In this document: one piece after another, positions 53,150-61,930 of the stretch
Layout of the letters: each line of letters begins with the position of its first letter
Numbering within the stretch: position 1 is the stretch's first letter
Assembly (NCBI GenBank): GCA_016714165.1
Contig: JADJNU010000001.1
Location: 2,232,001-2,296,000 of the forward strand
DNA: 64,000 bases
Reading direction: 5' to 3'
From: Bdellovibrionales bacterium
GTDB taxonomy: Bacteria; Bdellovibrionota; Bdellovibrionia; Bdellovibrionales; UBA1609
Program-made: the position numbers and the translations under genes
Notes under the pieces: generated by a model
Told to the model about the DNA's origin: nothing
Database searches by the model: none
The model's input: the letters and a program-made list of their open reading frames with translations, nothing else

Positions 53150-53821
53150 ATGAACTTAGAAAAATTGCTGACTCAACCGGAGTCAGTTCGCGATGAAAAA
53201 TGGGAGATGGAAGTCTTGTCTCTGCTTCCTTACAGTCAGGGGAAAGTCGTTTCGGAGACCCCAAAGAACGGACCTGATGGATGGCCCTATCTATCTGTTC
53301 AGCTAGGTGGATCCGACTCCCCGGAATCAATGTCTAAGATTCTTCATTGGCTGTCAGAAGCGGGCGTTGGTATGGTCATCAATCCGCACAAATACATTCC
53401 AGACTATGTATTGCCATATGGAATGATTTGGAATTTTAGGCTCACAGGTCGGTTTTTTAGTCCTGAACAATCAAAATTTAGCGGTCTTCAGCAAGTTGAA
53501 TTTCCAGAAGGAGAAAAGGTCATTTCCGGAGCTCCATCCTTAGATTATTGGCCCGAATATGCACGAAAGGTATTTTGTGAATTTCTTGCCCAGCAAGGAA
53601 TCATGGAACCCGAGGCCCTGGTCATATCTAGAGACAAAATAAATTATGATTTGTGTTTTTCTTTGGAATGTTTTGGGAATCCACCAGTTAGCGAGCACAA
53701 AGATATTTTGGAAGCCTTGTCGTGGTTTTTTCCTGGTCATTACTCCTTGGCACTCATGAGCCGGAGCGGGCTTCCCCCATTTCATCCTTTGAAAGCAAGT
53801 TGGCCAGCTAATTTATGTTAG
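53150..53821 (+). CDS. Hypothetical cytoplasmic protein
   Basis: A 223-residue protein with no signal peptide, starting 14 bases after thrC with GGCAGG upstream. Mixed alpha/beta pattern, aromatic-rich (DGWPYLSVQLGG; PYGMIWNFRLTG; LSWFFPGHYSLALMSR). I recognise no family. It may be cotranscribed with the thr genes. Confidence 0.6.
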   Translation: MNLEKLLTQPESVRDEKWEMEVLSLLPYSQGKVVSETPKNGPDGWPYLSVQLGGSDSPESMSKILHWLSEAGVGMVINPHKYIPDYVLPYGMIWNFRLTGRFFSPEQSKFSGLQQVEFPEGEKVISGAPSLDYWPEYARKVFCEFLAQQGIMEPEALVISRDKINYDLCFSLECFGNPPVSEHKDILEALSWFFPGHYSLALMSRSGLPPFHPLKASWPANLC

Positions 53822-53919
53822 GGCCAGTCATATAAATATAAAATACAGAAAACCTAGAATTTTCACAGATGCGTAACTGGGTCGGACCCCTGGCACCCAA
53901 ATTGCTGACGCAGACATCT

Positions 53920-54531
53920 ATGAACACGAATACCCTTTTTGCCATTTTTTTTGTCGTCATGCCCTTGATGGCCAGTTCCTCCTCTCTCGATTTCCCCGTC
54001 CTCGATAAAGTGGATTTAGAACTCTATCCTGACAGGTATATTGTCTATAAGGGTCGAACGAAAGAAAAGTTAGTTAAGGGAGATGCTAAGATCGTTGGCG
54101 TTGATTCAGAACGAAATCTCTATGTAGACCAGGTCGACTTCTATCAAAGCGGTCTTTCATTTGAAGAATTTACCGGCTTGTCACCAAAAGATAAACTCAG
54201 GGCGGTCCGAAACAGATTGTGGTTTCATCCCTTTAGATCCTCTTCGGATTCTCGTTCCATGATAGTTTTGATTGACGTAGATACATCTATCATTACCTCC
54301 AAAAGGCCCAATGTTGTGGTGTTTGAAAATGGCCTCTTTCGAGCGTCTTTTGAACTCCAATCGGGATCCGAAAGCTCGCAAGACTACATAGAAAAATATT
54401 ATAACGATCAAGCGACTGATCAGAGAAACATGGACGTTCTCAAAAGGAGAGATCCGGAAATTCACGCCCTTTTCTCTCAGATCGATTCTATTTTTCCTTG
54501 CCCAATCTTAGTTAGAGAAAAAATTCATTGA
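53920..54531 (+). CDS. Exported hypothetical protein
   Basis: The frame opens at 53869, but ATG 53920 gives a proper signal peptide (NTLFAIFFVVMPLMASSSS). The mature part is ~185 residues, beta-rich at first (KVDLELYPDRYIVYKG) and charged later. No family recognised. It is convergent with the PilZ gene. Confidence 0.5.
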   Translation: MNTNTLFAIFFVVMPLMASSSSLDFPVLDKVDLELYPDRYIVYKGRTKEKLVKGDAKIVGVDSERNLYVDQVDFYQSGLSFEEFTGLSPKDKLRAVRNRLWFHPFRSSSDSRSMIVLIDVDTSIITSKRPNVVVFENGLFRASFELQSGSESSQDYIEKYYNDQATDQRNMDVLKRRDPEIHALFSQIDSIFPCPILVREKIH

Positions 54532-54670
54532 GCTCCCGCCGCTCAAAGTTCGCTTGATTTTGCCGACTTTTGGACCCCTCTTTTTTCCTGCATAGAGGTG
54601 GCATCAATGGTGGACTTCGCCTCCAGCGATTTCAAAATCAATGGCGTTTCCCCAGAAATAAAGATACGCC

Positions 54671-55075
54671 CTAGCCGTTTTCCACTTTTCCAATCTCACC
54701 TGGTGAAGGGAGAAGATCAATCAGACATTCCCGCCAATATTCGGGAACCTCTTTGGAAAAAACAATCGCAATTTCAAAAAAGCCACGTCCCTTGTGAGCA
54801 GTCCGATTGACTGTCCCATCCAAATCCAAATTCATCTGCGGCAGGAAAAGAACCACTTGCTGGCCAACGAGAGAATCTAGACTCAGATTGGTCTTTAAAT
54901 CTTCTGGAACAAGGTCTTTGCGCTCAACTCGAATCAACAAACCAGTGATGGAGGCATCCATGATGATTCCCTTTTTAGCGAGCACCCGATAATTTGACAG
55001 AGAGGTTAATTCCGACACCTCAATCCCGTCCACCGATTTTCGATCGGCCGCTCTTCTCTCGGATTTAGTGCTCAT
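54671..55075 (-). CDS. PilZ domain protein
   Basis: A 134-residue single-domain protein. The c-di-GMP binding motifs are visible: the arginine-rich ERRAADRK near the N-terminus (RxxxR-like) and DASITGLLIRV (D/NxSxxG). AGAGGG precedes the ATG. PilZ proteins act as c-di-GMP effectors; the target is not indicated by context. Confidence 0.8.
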   Translation of the reverse strand: MSTKSERRAADRKSVDGIEVSELTSLSNYRVLAKKGIIMDASITGLLIRVERKDLVPEDLKTNLSLDSLVGQQVVLFLPQMNLDLDGTVNRTAHKGRGFFEIAIVFSKEVPEYWRECLIDLLPSPGEIGKVENG

Positions 55076-55143
55076 ATAATTTCCCTCTACTGTTTAGGAC
55101 CAAAGACCTGCCATAAGGGCCTATCGGTGCCGATACAAGAAAA

Positions 55144-55743
55144 TTAAATCCAAGAAAGACATAATCCCATTTTGAGATCATTAATTGTCCACAAAAGGCC
55201 ATGGGAGTTGTGGAAGTGTTGTGCTGAGGAGATAAGGCCTGAAAAACTGTATAGATTATCCCCAAGTGCTAACCAGTCAACCACCCTGACACCAGATATA
55301 GCGGAAGGCTGAATAGAGTCTGGGAGAGACTTATATAGGGACTCCTTTGCTGTCCAAAGTGATGCAGGGTCCGGGCTGTCCTTAAATTCAGATGGCGTGG
55401 AAATTCGATTCACAATCTCAGGAGAAACTCTCGAGGCCTGTTCAAGGTCAAATCCAATCGAACGACCAACGAGAGGAGCCTCTTGAAGCACATAGCCACC
55501 GGCCAAGGGACAATGACTGATACTAAAAAAACCGCGCTGTAATTCTCCCAACTGACCAGGAACGAGCAGATTGTCGACCGACTCACCCCAATTTGTTTTG
55601 CGGGCATCCTTGAGCATCTCTGAACGAAGCTCTTCGCGATACCCGACTTGAATAGAGGACCACTTAGAACTGATTTCAAGGCGGAGAGAGCCCCACTTCC
55701 AATGCTTCTCCAGGTCCTGGCTTATGTGGGAAAGATCAAACAA
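55144..55743 (-). CDS. 4'-phosphopantetheinyl transferase superfamily protein
   Basis: The 199-residue protein shows the two Sfp/AcpS hallmarks: IGFDLEQASR with the metal-binding acidic pair, and WTAKESLYKSL. It transfers phosphopantetheine to carrier proteins. The start is TTG at 55743, overlapping the end of nadA by eight bases, so the pair is probably coupled. No polyketide or peptide synthase genes are in the window; it may serve fatty acid ACP. Confidence 0.8.
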   Translation of the reverse strand: MFDLSHISQDLEKHWKWGSLRLEISSKWSSIQVGYREELRSEMLKDARKTNWGESVDNLLVPGQLGELQRGFFSISHCPLAGGYVLQEAPLVGRSIGFDLEQASRVSPEIVNRISTPSEFKDSPDPASLWTAKESLYKSLPDSIQPSAISGVRVVDWLALGDNLYSFSGLISSAQHFHNSHGLLWTINDLKMGLCLSWI

Positions 55744-56716
55744 ATGAGAGTCCCTCAGAAAATGAAAAGAACTCCGGCCAAACGACCTTTTCGCCCCTGG
55801 TTAACATCATCATTCTGTCTAGCGGCACTCTAGCCCTTTCACTCAGGCCTGGCAAAAGCTCTACAACTGGCTGCTGGCTCGACAAGGCCGACTCAATCTT
55901 CTCGAGAGTATTGAGTTTCATGTACGGACACTCGTTGCAAGCACAACTTCCTTCTGCAGGAGCTTGTATCAGTTCGGCTTCGGGTCGCAATTTTTTCATT
56001 TGATGAAAAATACCTGATTCAGTGGCGACAATAAAAGTACGCGATGAGTTTTCTTGAACTTCCTTGAGGAGCCTTGAAGTCGAACCAATCACATCTGCAT
56101 ACTGGAGAATGCCCTCAAGACATTCGGGATGGGCAAGCACAACGGCTTGAGGATATCGCAATTTAAGTTCAAAAAGCTTGCGCGCAGAAAACAAAACGTG
56201 AACCTCACAGGCCCCCGGCCAAAGAATCAATTCTCTTCCGATCTTCTTCGAAAGGTAATGACCAAGATTGTAATCGGGACCAAATAAAATCTGACGCCCC
56301 TCTGGAATAGAGTTAAGAATTAGTTCTGCATTACTCGAAGTACAGATGATATCAGAGATCCCCTTAACCGCAGCGCTGCTGTTAATATATGTAACACAAA
56401 TGGCCTCTGGATGTTGTTGACGCCACTTCAGATACTGATCAAAGGGAGAACTCTCGACGAGAGAGCAGCCTGCCGCAAGGTCAGGAACAAGAACAGTTTT
56501 TTCTGGAGAAAGTATCTTCACACTTTCAGCCATAAAATAAACTCCGGCCAAGAGAATTTTTTTTGTTGGCGAGGTCTGACCGACTTGAGCGAGGTATAGA
56601 CTATCACCGACATAATCGGCGATATCTTGAATATCGCCTTCTTCATAGTAATGGGCGAGAATTGCGGTTTTTGTCTTTTCTTTTATCTTCAGGATCTCTT
56701 GAGCTAAAATCCTCAT
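55736..56716 (-). CDS. nadA: Quinolinate synthase
   Basis: The 326-residue protein has NadA motifs: ILAHYYEEGDIQDIADYVGDS at the N-terminus, the Fe-S cysteines in DLAAGCSL, WPGACEVH and CACNECPYMKLN, and TESGIFHQM. It condenses iminoaspartate with DHAP in NAD synthesis. AAAGGAA precedes the ATG. nadB is not in the window. Confidence 0.95.
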   Translation of the reverse strand: MRILAQEILKIKEKTKTAILAHYYEEGDIQDIADYVGDSLYLAQVGQTSPTKKILLAGVYFMAESVKILSPEKTVLVPDLAAGCSLVESSPFDQYLKWRQQHPEAICVTYINSSAAVKGISDIICTSSNAELILNSIPEGRQILFGPDYNLGHYLSKKIGRELILWPGACEVHVLFSARKLFELKLRYPQAVVLAHPECLEGILQYADVIGSTSRLLKEVQENSSRTFIVATESGIFHQMKKLRPEAELIQAPAEGSCACNECPYMKLNTLEKIESALSSQQPVVELLPGLSERARVPLDRMMMLTRGEKVVWPEFFSFSEGLSFV

Positions 56717-56814
56717 GGGAAATTCCTTTGGTCAGCAGGTGAACCACCCAGCATCGATCATAGAGATGATGCTGTTCCAGCAAAACCTCTAAGGCCCTCC
56801 CTATCTAACAGGAA

Positions 56815-57408
56815 TCAATAAATTTCGCCACCCTTGAGCACGGTGATAATTGACTTTGAGACTGTCTTCAGAGCTTCAAATACCCCCTTGCCTTCACGGG
56901 CAGTTCCTTCAAAATCAGGTGCATTAAAACGATTCAGAGAACTACGTAATTCGGCGAGAGGAAGAGCGTTAGGAAGGTCCCGTTTATTGTATTGAAAGAC
57001 GAGCGGCAGATCTGCAATGTCATAGCCTTGCAATTTCAGATTTTTTTCCAGGTCTGCCAAGGACTGAAAATTCTCATCCATTCGTTCGGCCTGAGAATCG
57101 GCTACAAAGACGACGCCATCCAGTCCCTTAAGAATAAGTTTACGACTTGGCTCGTAGACCACTTGACCTGGGACTGTATACAGATGAAAGCGGGTTTTGT
57201 ACCCTCTGATATCACCAATATCGATCGGCAAAAAATCAAAGAAAAGAGTGCGATCCACGTCTCCAGGTAAGGAAACAAGTTCTGATTTTTCTTCACTGAT
57301 TGCCTTGTGGTAGACCCACTGTAAATTAGTGGTCTTTCCACCCAACGAGGGTCCGTAGTAAACAATCTTACAATGAATTTCTTTGGTATCACGATTTACA
57401 AACGACAT
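56815..57408 (-). CDS. mglA: MglA-type small GTPase
   Basis: A 197-residue Ras-like GTPase. The P-loop is YYGPSLGGKTTN; the switch II region has TVPGQV (Thr where Ras has Asp, characteristic of MglA); G4 is NKRD. MglA proteins control polarity and gliding in Myxococcus and host invasion in Bdellovibrio. Its ATG overlaps the recR stop as TAATG. No mglB or romR gene is adjacent. Confidence 0.9.
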   Translation of the reverse strand: MSFVNRDTKEIHCKIVYYGPSLGGKTTNLQWVYHKAISEEKSELVSLPGDVDRTLFFDFLPIDIGDIRGYKTRFHLYTVPGQVVYEPSRKLILKGLDGVVFVADSQAERMDENFQSLADLEKNLKLQGYDIADLPLVFQYNKRDLPNALPLAELRSSLNRFNAPDFEGTAREGKGVFEALKTVSKSIITVLKGGEIY

Positions 57409-58028
57409 TAAAGCACTACCCGATTTTCTAAAGCCCGACCCAGTGTCCTAAAATCAATATAGTCGATATCTCCGCCAATTGGAACACCATGAGCAATTCG
57501 TGAGATCTGAATGCCCTTTTCTCGGAGCACCTTGGCAAGATAAAGAACAGTGGTATCTCCCTCAAGATCCGCATCTAAGGCAAGAATAATTTCACGAATG
57601 CGGGGACGAATTCCATCTAAACCATCCTGAATGCGCTTTAACAGGGGCGGAATCTTTAAATCTTGAGGATGTATGCCGTCAAGAGGGGAGATTGCTCCAT
57701 GGAGAGCGTGATAGCGACCCTTAAAGACCCCTGAGGATTCAATTCTCAAGATATCGGCAGGATCCTCTACAACGCACAGGATTTCATCATTACGACCCAC
57801 GTCTTGGCAAAACCGGCATAAATCGACTTCTTCGGTGTATGAAAAACATCCTGGACACTCGTGGACATTGTCTTTAACTGCCTGAAGCGCCTGACTGAGG
57901 CCTGCAACATAGTCTTGAGGCGAACGCAAAATATAATAGGCGAGGCGTTGGGCTGTTTTTGGACCAACGCCAGGAAGTTTACCCAATTCGTGAGTGAGCT
58001 TTTCGAGGGACGGTACATGTCGAATCAT
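57408..58028 (-). CDS. recR: Recombination protein RecR
   Basis: The 206-residue protein has the N-terminal helix-hairpin-helix LGKLPGVGPKTAQRLAYYIL, a C4 zinc site in CPGCFSYTEEVDLCRFC, and a Toprim domain with VEDPADILRIE and LALDADLEGDTT. It loads RecA with RecFO during gap repair. It is in the conserved order dnaX-ebfC-recR, coupled to mglA downstream. Confidence 0.95.
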   Translation of the reverse strand: MIRHVPSLEKLTHELGKLPGVGPKTAQRLAYYILRSPQDYVAGLSQALQAVKDNVHECPGCFSYTEEVDLCRFCQDVGRNDEILCVVEDPADILRIESSGVFKGRYHALHGAISPLDGIHPQDLKIPPLLKRIQDGLDGIRPRIREIILALDADLEGDTTVLYLAKVLREKGIQISRIAHGVPIGGDIDYIDFRTLGRALENRVVL

Positions 58029-58045
58029 CCGTGATCCCTTGTCTT

Positions 58046-58369
58046 TTAAAATAGTCCTGGAAAATTCATACCGCCAGTAATCTTCGACATTTCTTGCTGT
58101 GAAGTATCTTTAGCCATTTTAATGGCTTCATTGGTGGCCACAACAATCAAATCCTGGAGCATTTCCAAATCACTGGCACTCACGACATCAGGTTTTATCT
58201 GTATCGAGAGAAGCTTATTGTCTCCGTTGACCTTAACCAAGACAGCCCCTCCACCTGCTCCCCCTTCAAATTCGCGAGTGGCCAATTCCTCTTGGAGCTT
58301 TTTCATGCGAGCCTGCATTTGATTGGCTTGTCTCATCATTTGTTGCAGCCCACCACCAAATCCTTTCAT
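58046..58369 (-). CDS. ebfC: YbaB/EbfC family nucleoid-associated protein
   Basis: A 107-residue protein with MQARMKKLQEEL, a Gly-rich EGGAGGGAVLVKVNGD and the family end QEMSKITGGMNFPGLF. It binds DNA as a dimer. The ATG overlaps the dnaX stop by four bases. Confidence 0.9.
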   Translation of the reverse strand: MKGFGGGLQQMMRQANQMQARMKKLQEELATREFEGGAGGGAVLVKVNGDNKLLSIQIKPDVVSASDLEMLQDLIVVATNEAIKMAKDTSQQEMSKITGGMNFPGLF

Positions 58370-60084
58370 GTTGTCTCCTTAATACCCTTAATCTGAGATT
58401 TAAAAATCTTCTGGGTTGATTTTACAAATGGATGATTCTCGACCTGTTGTCGAGTTTGCAATATCTCATCTTGCTTCTTTTTCTCTTCAAGTGCCCGAGG
58501 GGAGAGCTTATCCGGAGAATTTTGGGTGGAATTGGTCTCGATACTGAAGCCCGGCCCCCAAAATGTCCCAATATAGTTCAGCAACTTTTTTTGAAATTCC
58601 TTGTCCTCAACTTGTCCGGATAAAAATCTCATATTGTCAGGAATGCCCAGACGTATCACTTTTTTATCCACGCCCAAAAGGCAGGTATGCTCAAGCTTTG
58701 CTCCCACCATCGGATTGATTCTCTTTACTTTGCTAAGTAAGTCGAGCCATCTGGCTTCTATACCAGAAGACTGATGATTCGCCACAGATATTGTGGGCTC
58801 ATTGGAAGACTCGGTCGGAGCCGAGGCGAGACCAACCAATGAAACAGAGGCCGCATTTGTTGCATCTGCCGCATTTGCTGCATCTGTTGCGTTTGTTGCG
58901 TTTGATTCTCGTGCTGAAGTGACTTTCTCTGCCGACCTTAGGTCTTCTGCTCCTCGAACCGCAGTCTCGTTCAGAGAAAAAATATCAACTATGCGCGGTG
59001 CTGAAGTCATTTTCAAAAGGAGCATCTCGAGGACAATTCGCGTGTCTTGGGCTCTCACTAAATCGCTGCCACCCCTTAATGCGATATCAAACAAAAGGTG
59101 AATGTCTTCCTCTGATAAATTCCCGGCTATGGATCGTAAGTGTAAGATTTCTGAATCGGGGAGATCCACAATCCCAGTCAAACTTCCTTCGCTTAGCTTA
59201 ATAAGCAAAAGATTGCGCAATTCCTCGAGTAGATCTTGAATAAAAATTTTGGGGTCGTAACCTGCGGTAAAAATCTTCTCAATAACTTCAATGATTTTTT
59301 TTGCATCCTGCCGTGTGAGGCCATCGATAGAATCCAAGAGCAAAGTGCGATCTGTAAGACCCAAAATTTCAGTCGTTTGTGCTTTGGTCACATGAGCACC
59401 ACAAAACGTGATCACTTGATCTAGCAAACTTTGACTGTCACGCATGGAACCATCACCTTGGCGAGCAATCAACCAAAGGGCCTCTTCATCAGATTTGATC
59501 CCTTCCGCATGGCAGATGTCTGTGAGATGGGAGGCAATAGCTCGAACTGGAATTCTTCTAAAATCAAAACGCTGACAACGAGATAAAATCGTATGGGGAA
59601 TTTTGTGAGCCTCCGTTGTGGCAAGCACAAAAATGACATGGGAAGGTGGCTCTTCCAAGGTTTTGAGGAGTGCATTGAAGGCACTTGTTGAAAGCATGTG
59701 AACTTCATCGATAATATAAAGCTTGTATTTGCCCGAAGAGGGCATGTAGCCAATCGTTTCGCGTAGATCGCGAATCGCATCGACTCCGTTATTGGATGCT
59801 CCATCAATTTCAATCACATCGATTGAGCGTCCAGCTGCCACGTCCTGACAGTCACGGCAACTATGACAGGGAACAAAGTTCACGGATTGGGCACACCTCA
59901 AGGATTTAGCCAAAATTCGCGCTGAGGACGTTTTACCGGTACCGCGAGGACCAGTGAACAATAAGGCATGGTGAAGACGGCCATTGCGAAGAGCGTTGAG
60001 CAGGGTCTGGCTAACGTGGGTCTGCCCCACAAGCTCATCAAAAGTCTTTGGTCGCCATTTGCGCGCTATCACTTGATAGGACAA
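58366..60084 (-). CDS. dnaX: DNA polymerase III subunit gamma/tau
   Basis: About 572 residues. The usual family start, MSYQV.ARKWRP, corresponds to TTG at 60084, six bases after GGAGG; the longer frame up to 60120 lies in the SRP RNA and is rejected. Walker A is GPRGTGKTSSA, the zinc site is CAQS…CHSCRDC, Walker B/DEAD-like is IIDEVHML, and sensor 1 is VLATTE. A low-complexity Ala/Asn/Thr linker (around residues 395-415) separates the ATPase/collar part from the C-terminal region. No A-rich slippery site for gamma production was seen. Confidence 0.95.
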   Translation of the reverse strand: MSYQVIARKWRPKTFDELVGQTHVSQTLLNALRNGRLHHALLFTGPRGTGKTSSARILAKSLRCAQSVNFVPCHSCRDCQDVAAGRSIDVIEIDGASNNGVDAIRDLRETIGYMPSSGKYKLYIIDEVHMLSTSAFNALLKTLEEPPSHVIFVLATTEAHKIPHTILSRCQRFDFRRIPVRAIASHLTDICHAEGIKSDEEALWLIARQGDGSMRDSQSLLDQVITFCGAHVTKAQTTEILGLTDRTLLLDSIDGLTRQDAKKIIEVIEKIFTAGYDPKIFIQDLLEELRNLLLIKLSEGSLTGIVDLPDSEILHLRSIAGNLSEEDIHLLFDIALRGGSDLVRAQDTRIVLEMLLLKMTSAPRIVDIFSLNETAVRGAEDLRSAEKVTSARESNATNATDAANAADATNAASVSLVGLASAPTESSNEPTISVANHQSSGIEARWLDLLSKVKRINPMVGAKLEHTCLLGVDKKVIRLGIPDNMRFLSGQVEDKEFQKKLLNYIGTFWGPGFSIETNSTQNSPDKLSPRALEEKKKQDEILQTRQQVENHPFVKSTQKIFKSQIKGIKETT

Positions 60085-60105
60085 ACTCACGCCTCCCAAA
60101 AAAGT

Positions 60106-60201
60106 GGCCAGGCACCCCATATCACATAGAACCCTAGTTACCGTTGCTTCCTTCCGGACCTGGCGGGATTCACTAAGCTAGCTATTGTATGGGACCCGGC
60201 C
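60106..60201 (-). ncRNA. ffs: Signal recognition particle RNA, small bacterial type
   Basis: On the minus strand the core CCCGCCAGGTCCGGAAGG plus AAGCAACGG is the conserved SRP RNA apical domain, including the GGAA tetraloop. The ends GGCCGGGTCCCAT and ATGGGGTGCCTGGCC pair to close a ~96-nt hairpin. A T6 run follows the 3' end. Location just upstream of dnaX is common in several proteobacterial groups. Confidence 0.95.
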
Positions 60202-60213
60202 ATACGAAGCCTC

Positions 60214-60516
60214 ATGCAAAACAAAAAAATTGCCCAAAAACAAGGCCCAAAAGGCCCGCAGCAGGACATTTTACAGCTAAAACAAAAACGAGCGGCCACT
60301 CTAGCTGATGCCGCAGCCCTCTTCAACCCCTGGGACAGCAGAGGGACCATTTATTGCGTGCCGCACAAGAGAACACTGGTCGAGGAGATCTGCAGGCAGA
60401 GTAGCGGTCGCGTGCTCAGCTCACATTGGGCAGTCATCTATAAAAAATCAATACCCCCAGGGACCATAAAAAAAACTCGACTTTTTACGCTTTATGTCAT
60501 AAGTCTGGCGCCCTAA
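60214..60516 (+). CDS. Possible small basic protein
   Basis: A 100-residue frame, basic, with no recognised domain or clear ribosome site. It begins 13 bases from the divergent SRP RNA 5' end, so its promoter space is tight. Its stop overlaps the next ATG as TAATG, which suggests coupling and is the main reason to list it. It may be non-coding; a leftward frame over the same bases is no better. Confidence 0.3.
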   Translation: MQNKKIAQKQGPKGPQQDILQLKQKRAATLADAAALFNPWDSRGTIYCVPHKRTLVEEICRQSSGRVLSSHWAVIYKKSIPPGTIKKTRLFTLYVISLAP

Positions 60517-61874
60517 TGGAGAAGCCGATCAAACTCCCAATTATGGCCCTCATATTCACTGTTCTCCAGGTCTCTGCTTTAGGCGCTGAAACGACGCCCC
60601 CATCCTCCGTCTCCGCCACCCTACAGCCTTCTCTCAGTGGCCAAGTGAATAATGTGCCCGATCATAATCATGCGAGTGCATCGAGTTCTCCATCTCGGTG
60701 CATTGCTCAATTAAAGGACGCGAGCCGGGCCTTCTTGCACAACTTAATCGAAAACAATCAAATTGAAGGACTCTCTGCCACTGCAGAGAAATGGAGATCG
60801 GAGTTCGTTCGAAGCTATCCAGAGTATGTGAATCTTCCTCAGGACGAACTCTTAAGGATTTCCCATGAAGTCCTTGCGTTGGGAGAAGGCTACATAGAAA
60901 CCATTTTTTCAATTGGGGAATTAAGTCTTGTTAAGTTCATCAATGCTTGGGGACAAATCACTCTAAAAATGCGGATGCCATCAGAATCCGAAGGACTCGA
61001 GGGAGTCTATTACGACAGACCTCTCACTATTGATTCCAAAACGCAAGCTATCGATGCCAATACCCCTGAGGGGGGTCTGCTCGCAGAAGCCTTCGTTAAG
61101 TATGCCCCGCTCGGCACAGTTGTTATTTTTGCAGATTTGAATTTTTTGGGAAAGGTCAATTATTTTGAGAGGGAATACATCGCTGGCGACGAGTATCTCA
61201 TTGCCTTTGGAAAGGCCATGCCTAACAACCTCCGATTGGGTAAAGGGGGAGACCTCATGCTCAAAATAGGAGGCGACGAATTTGTCTTTTTGCTCCCCAT
61301 TCGTGAGGGCCATTTGGATCAAGCAAAAGGCGTTCAAGCGCTTTTGGATCGAATTGTTCGGTCTGTTCATCAAAGCAAAGAGGCGCAGGCAGTATTCACT
61401 GAACAGCGACGTGCATTGGCAAGAGACTATCGCATGGTATATAAAGCGAAGAGTTTTTCAGATCTGCCTCATGACTTTCTCAGAACCATTTTAGGAGATG
61501 ACCAGGAAAGTGCAGAATACTCCATGAACTTCGACCAACTTAAAGAGATCTACTTAGAGTTACAGCTTAAAAAAATAGTGAACCAATCTCGGTATGCAGC
61601 TTCAGTCTCTGTGGGGGGTGCCATTGTTCTGCCTGGAGCAGAGTACAGGTATGGACTCAGGCAAGCCAGATCTGATGCAAAGGCATTTAAGATTCTTTAT
61701 AAAGAGAGATTGGGCCTCTCCAACGAAGCTATCGAGAAATACGGCGCTCAAGTAAACACGCATGCCGTTACGGCCGGTTCTCATGATAAAGAGGGACAAA
61801 ATAGGCAACGAAGACGATCAGACAAGCCTCCCACCCCCTTTAGCCCCAAACAAATAAAACCTGATGGAAACTGA
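60516..61874 (+). CDS. Exported GGDEF domain protein
   Basis: A 452-residue protein with a likely signal peptide (IMALIFTVLQVSALGA). Residues ~200-400 form a GGDEF domain: FADLNFLGKVNYF is the metal/nucleotide strand, and IGGDEFVFLLP is intact near residue 252. The inhibitory I-site position reads KGGD instead of RxxD, five residues ahead. ASVSVGGAIV and ARSDAKAFKILYK are the usual C-terminal motifs. The tail is basic. If cleaved and exported, it would lack GTP, so it could be a binding protein or be secreted into another cell; if the signal acts as an anchor, the domain would still face outwards. Confidence 0.7.
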   Translation: MEKPIKLPIMALIFTVLQVSALGAETTPPSSVSATLQPSLSGQVNNVPDHNHASASSSPSRCIAQLKDASRAFLHNLIENNQIEGLSATAEKWRSEFVRSYPEYVNLPQDELLRISHEVLALGEGYIETIFSIGELSLVKFINAWGQITLKMRMPSESEGLEGVYYDRPLTIDSKTQAIDANTPEGGLLAEAFVKYAPLGTVVIFADLNFLGKVNYFEREYIAGDEYLIAFGKAMPNNLRLGKGGDLMLKIGGDEFVFLLPIREGHLDQAKGVQALLDRIVRSVHQSKEAQAVFTEQRRALARDYRMVYKAKSFSDLPHDFLRTILGDDQESAEYSMNFDQLKEIYLELQLKKIVNQSRYAASVSVGGAIVLPGAEYRYGLRQARSDAKAFKILYKERLGLSNEAIEKYGAQVNTHAVTAGSHDKEGQNRQRRRSDKPPTPFSPKQIKPDGN

Positions 61875-61930
61875 GTGGGAGAAATTGACATCTTTTCGCT
61901 AGTTGAAATCCGCAGGGCAGAGGCATGAAA

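Noticed and set aside
56749..56774. CAGCATC/GATGCTG inverted repeat between mglA and nadA
   Set aside because: No T-run on either strand; it could be an operator but nothing supports that further.
60138..60350. Minus-strand 70-codon frame upstream of dnaX
   Set aside because: It overlaps the SRP RNA and has no ribosome site or similarity.
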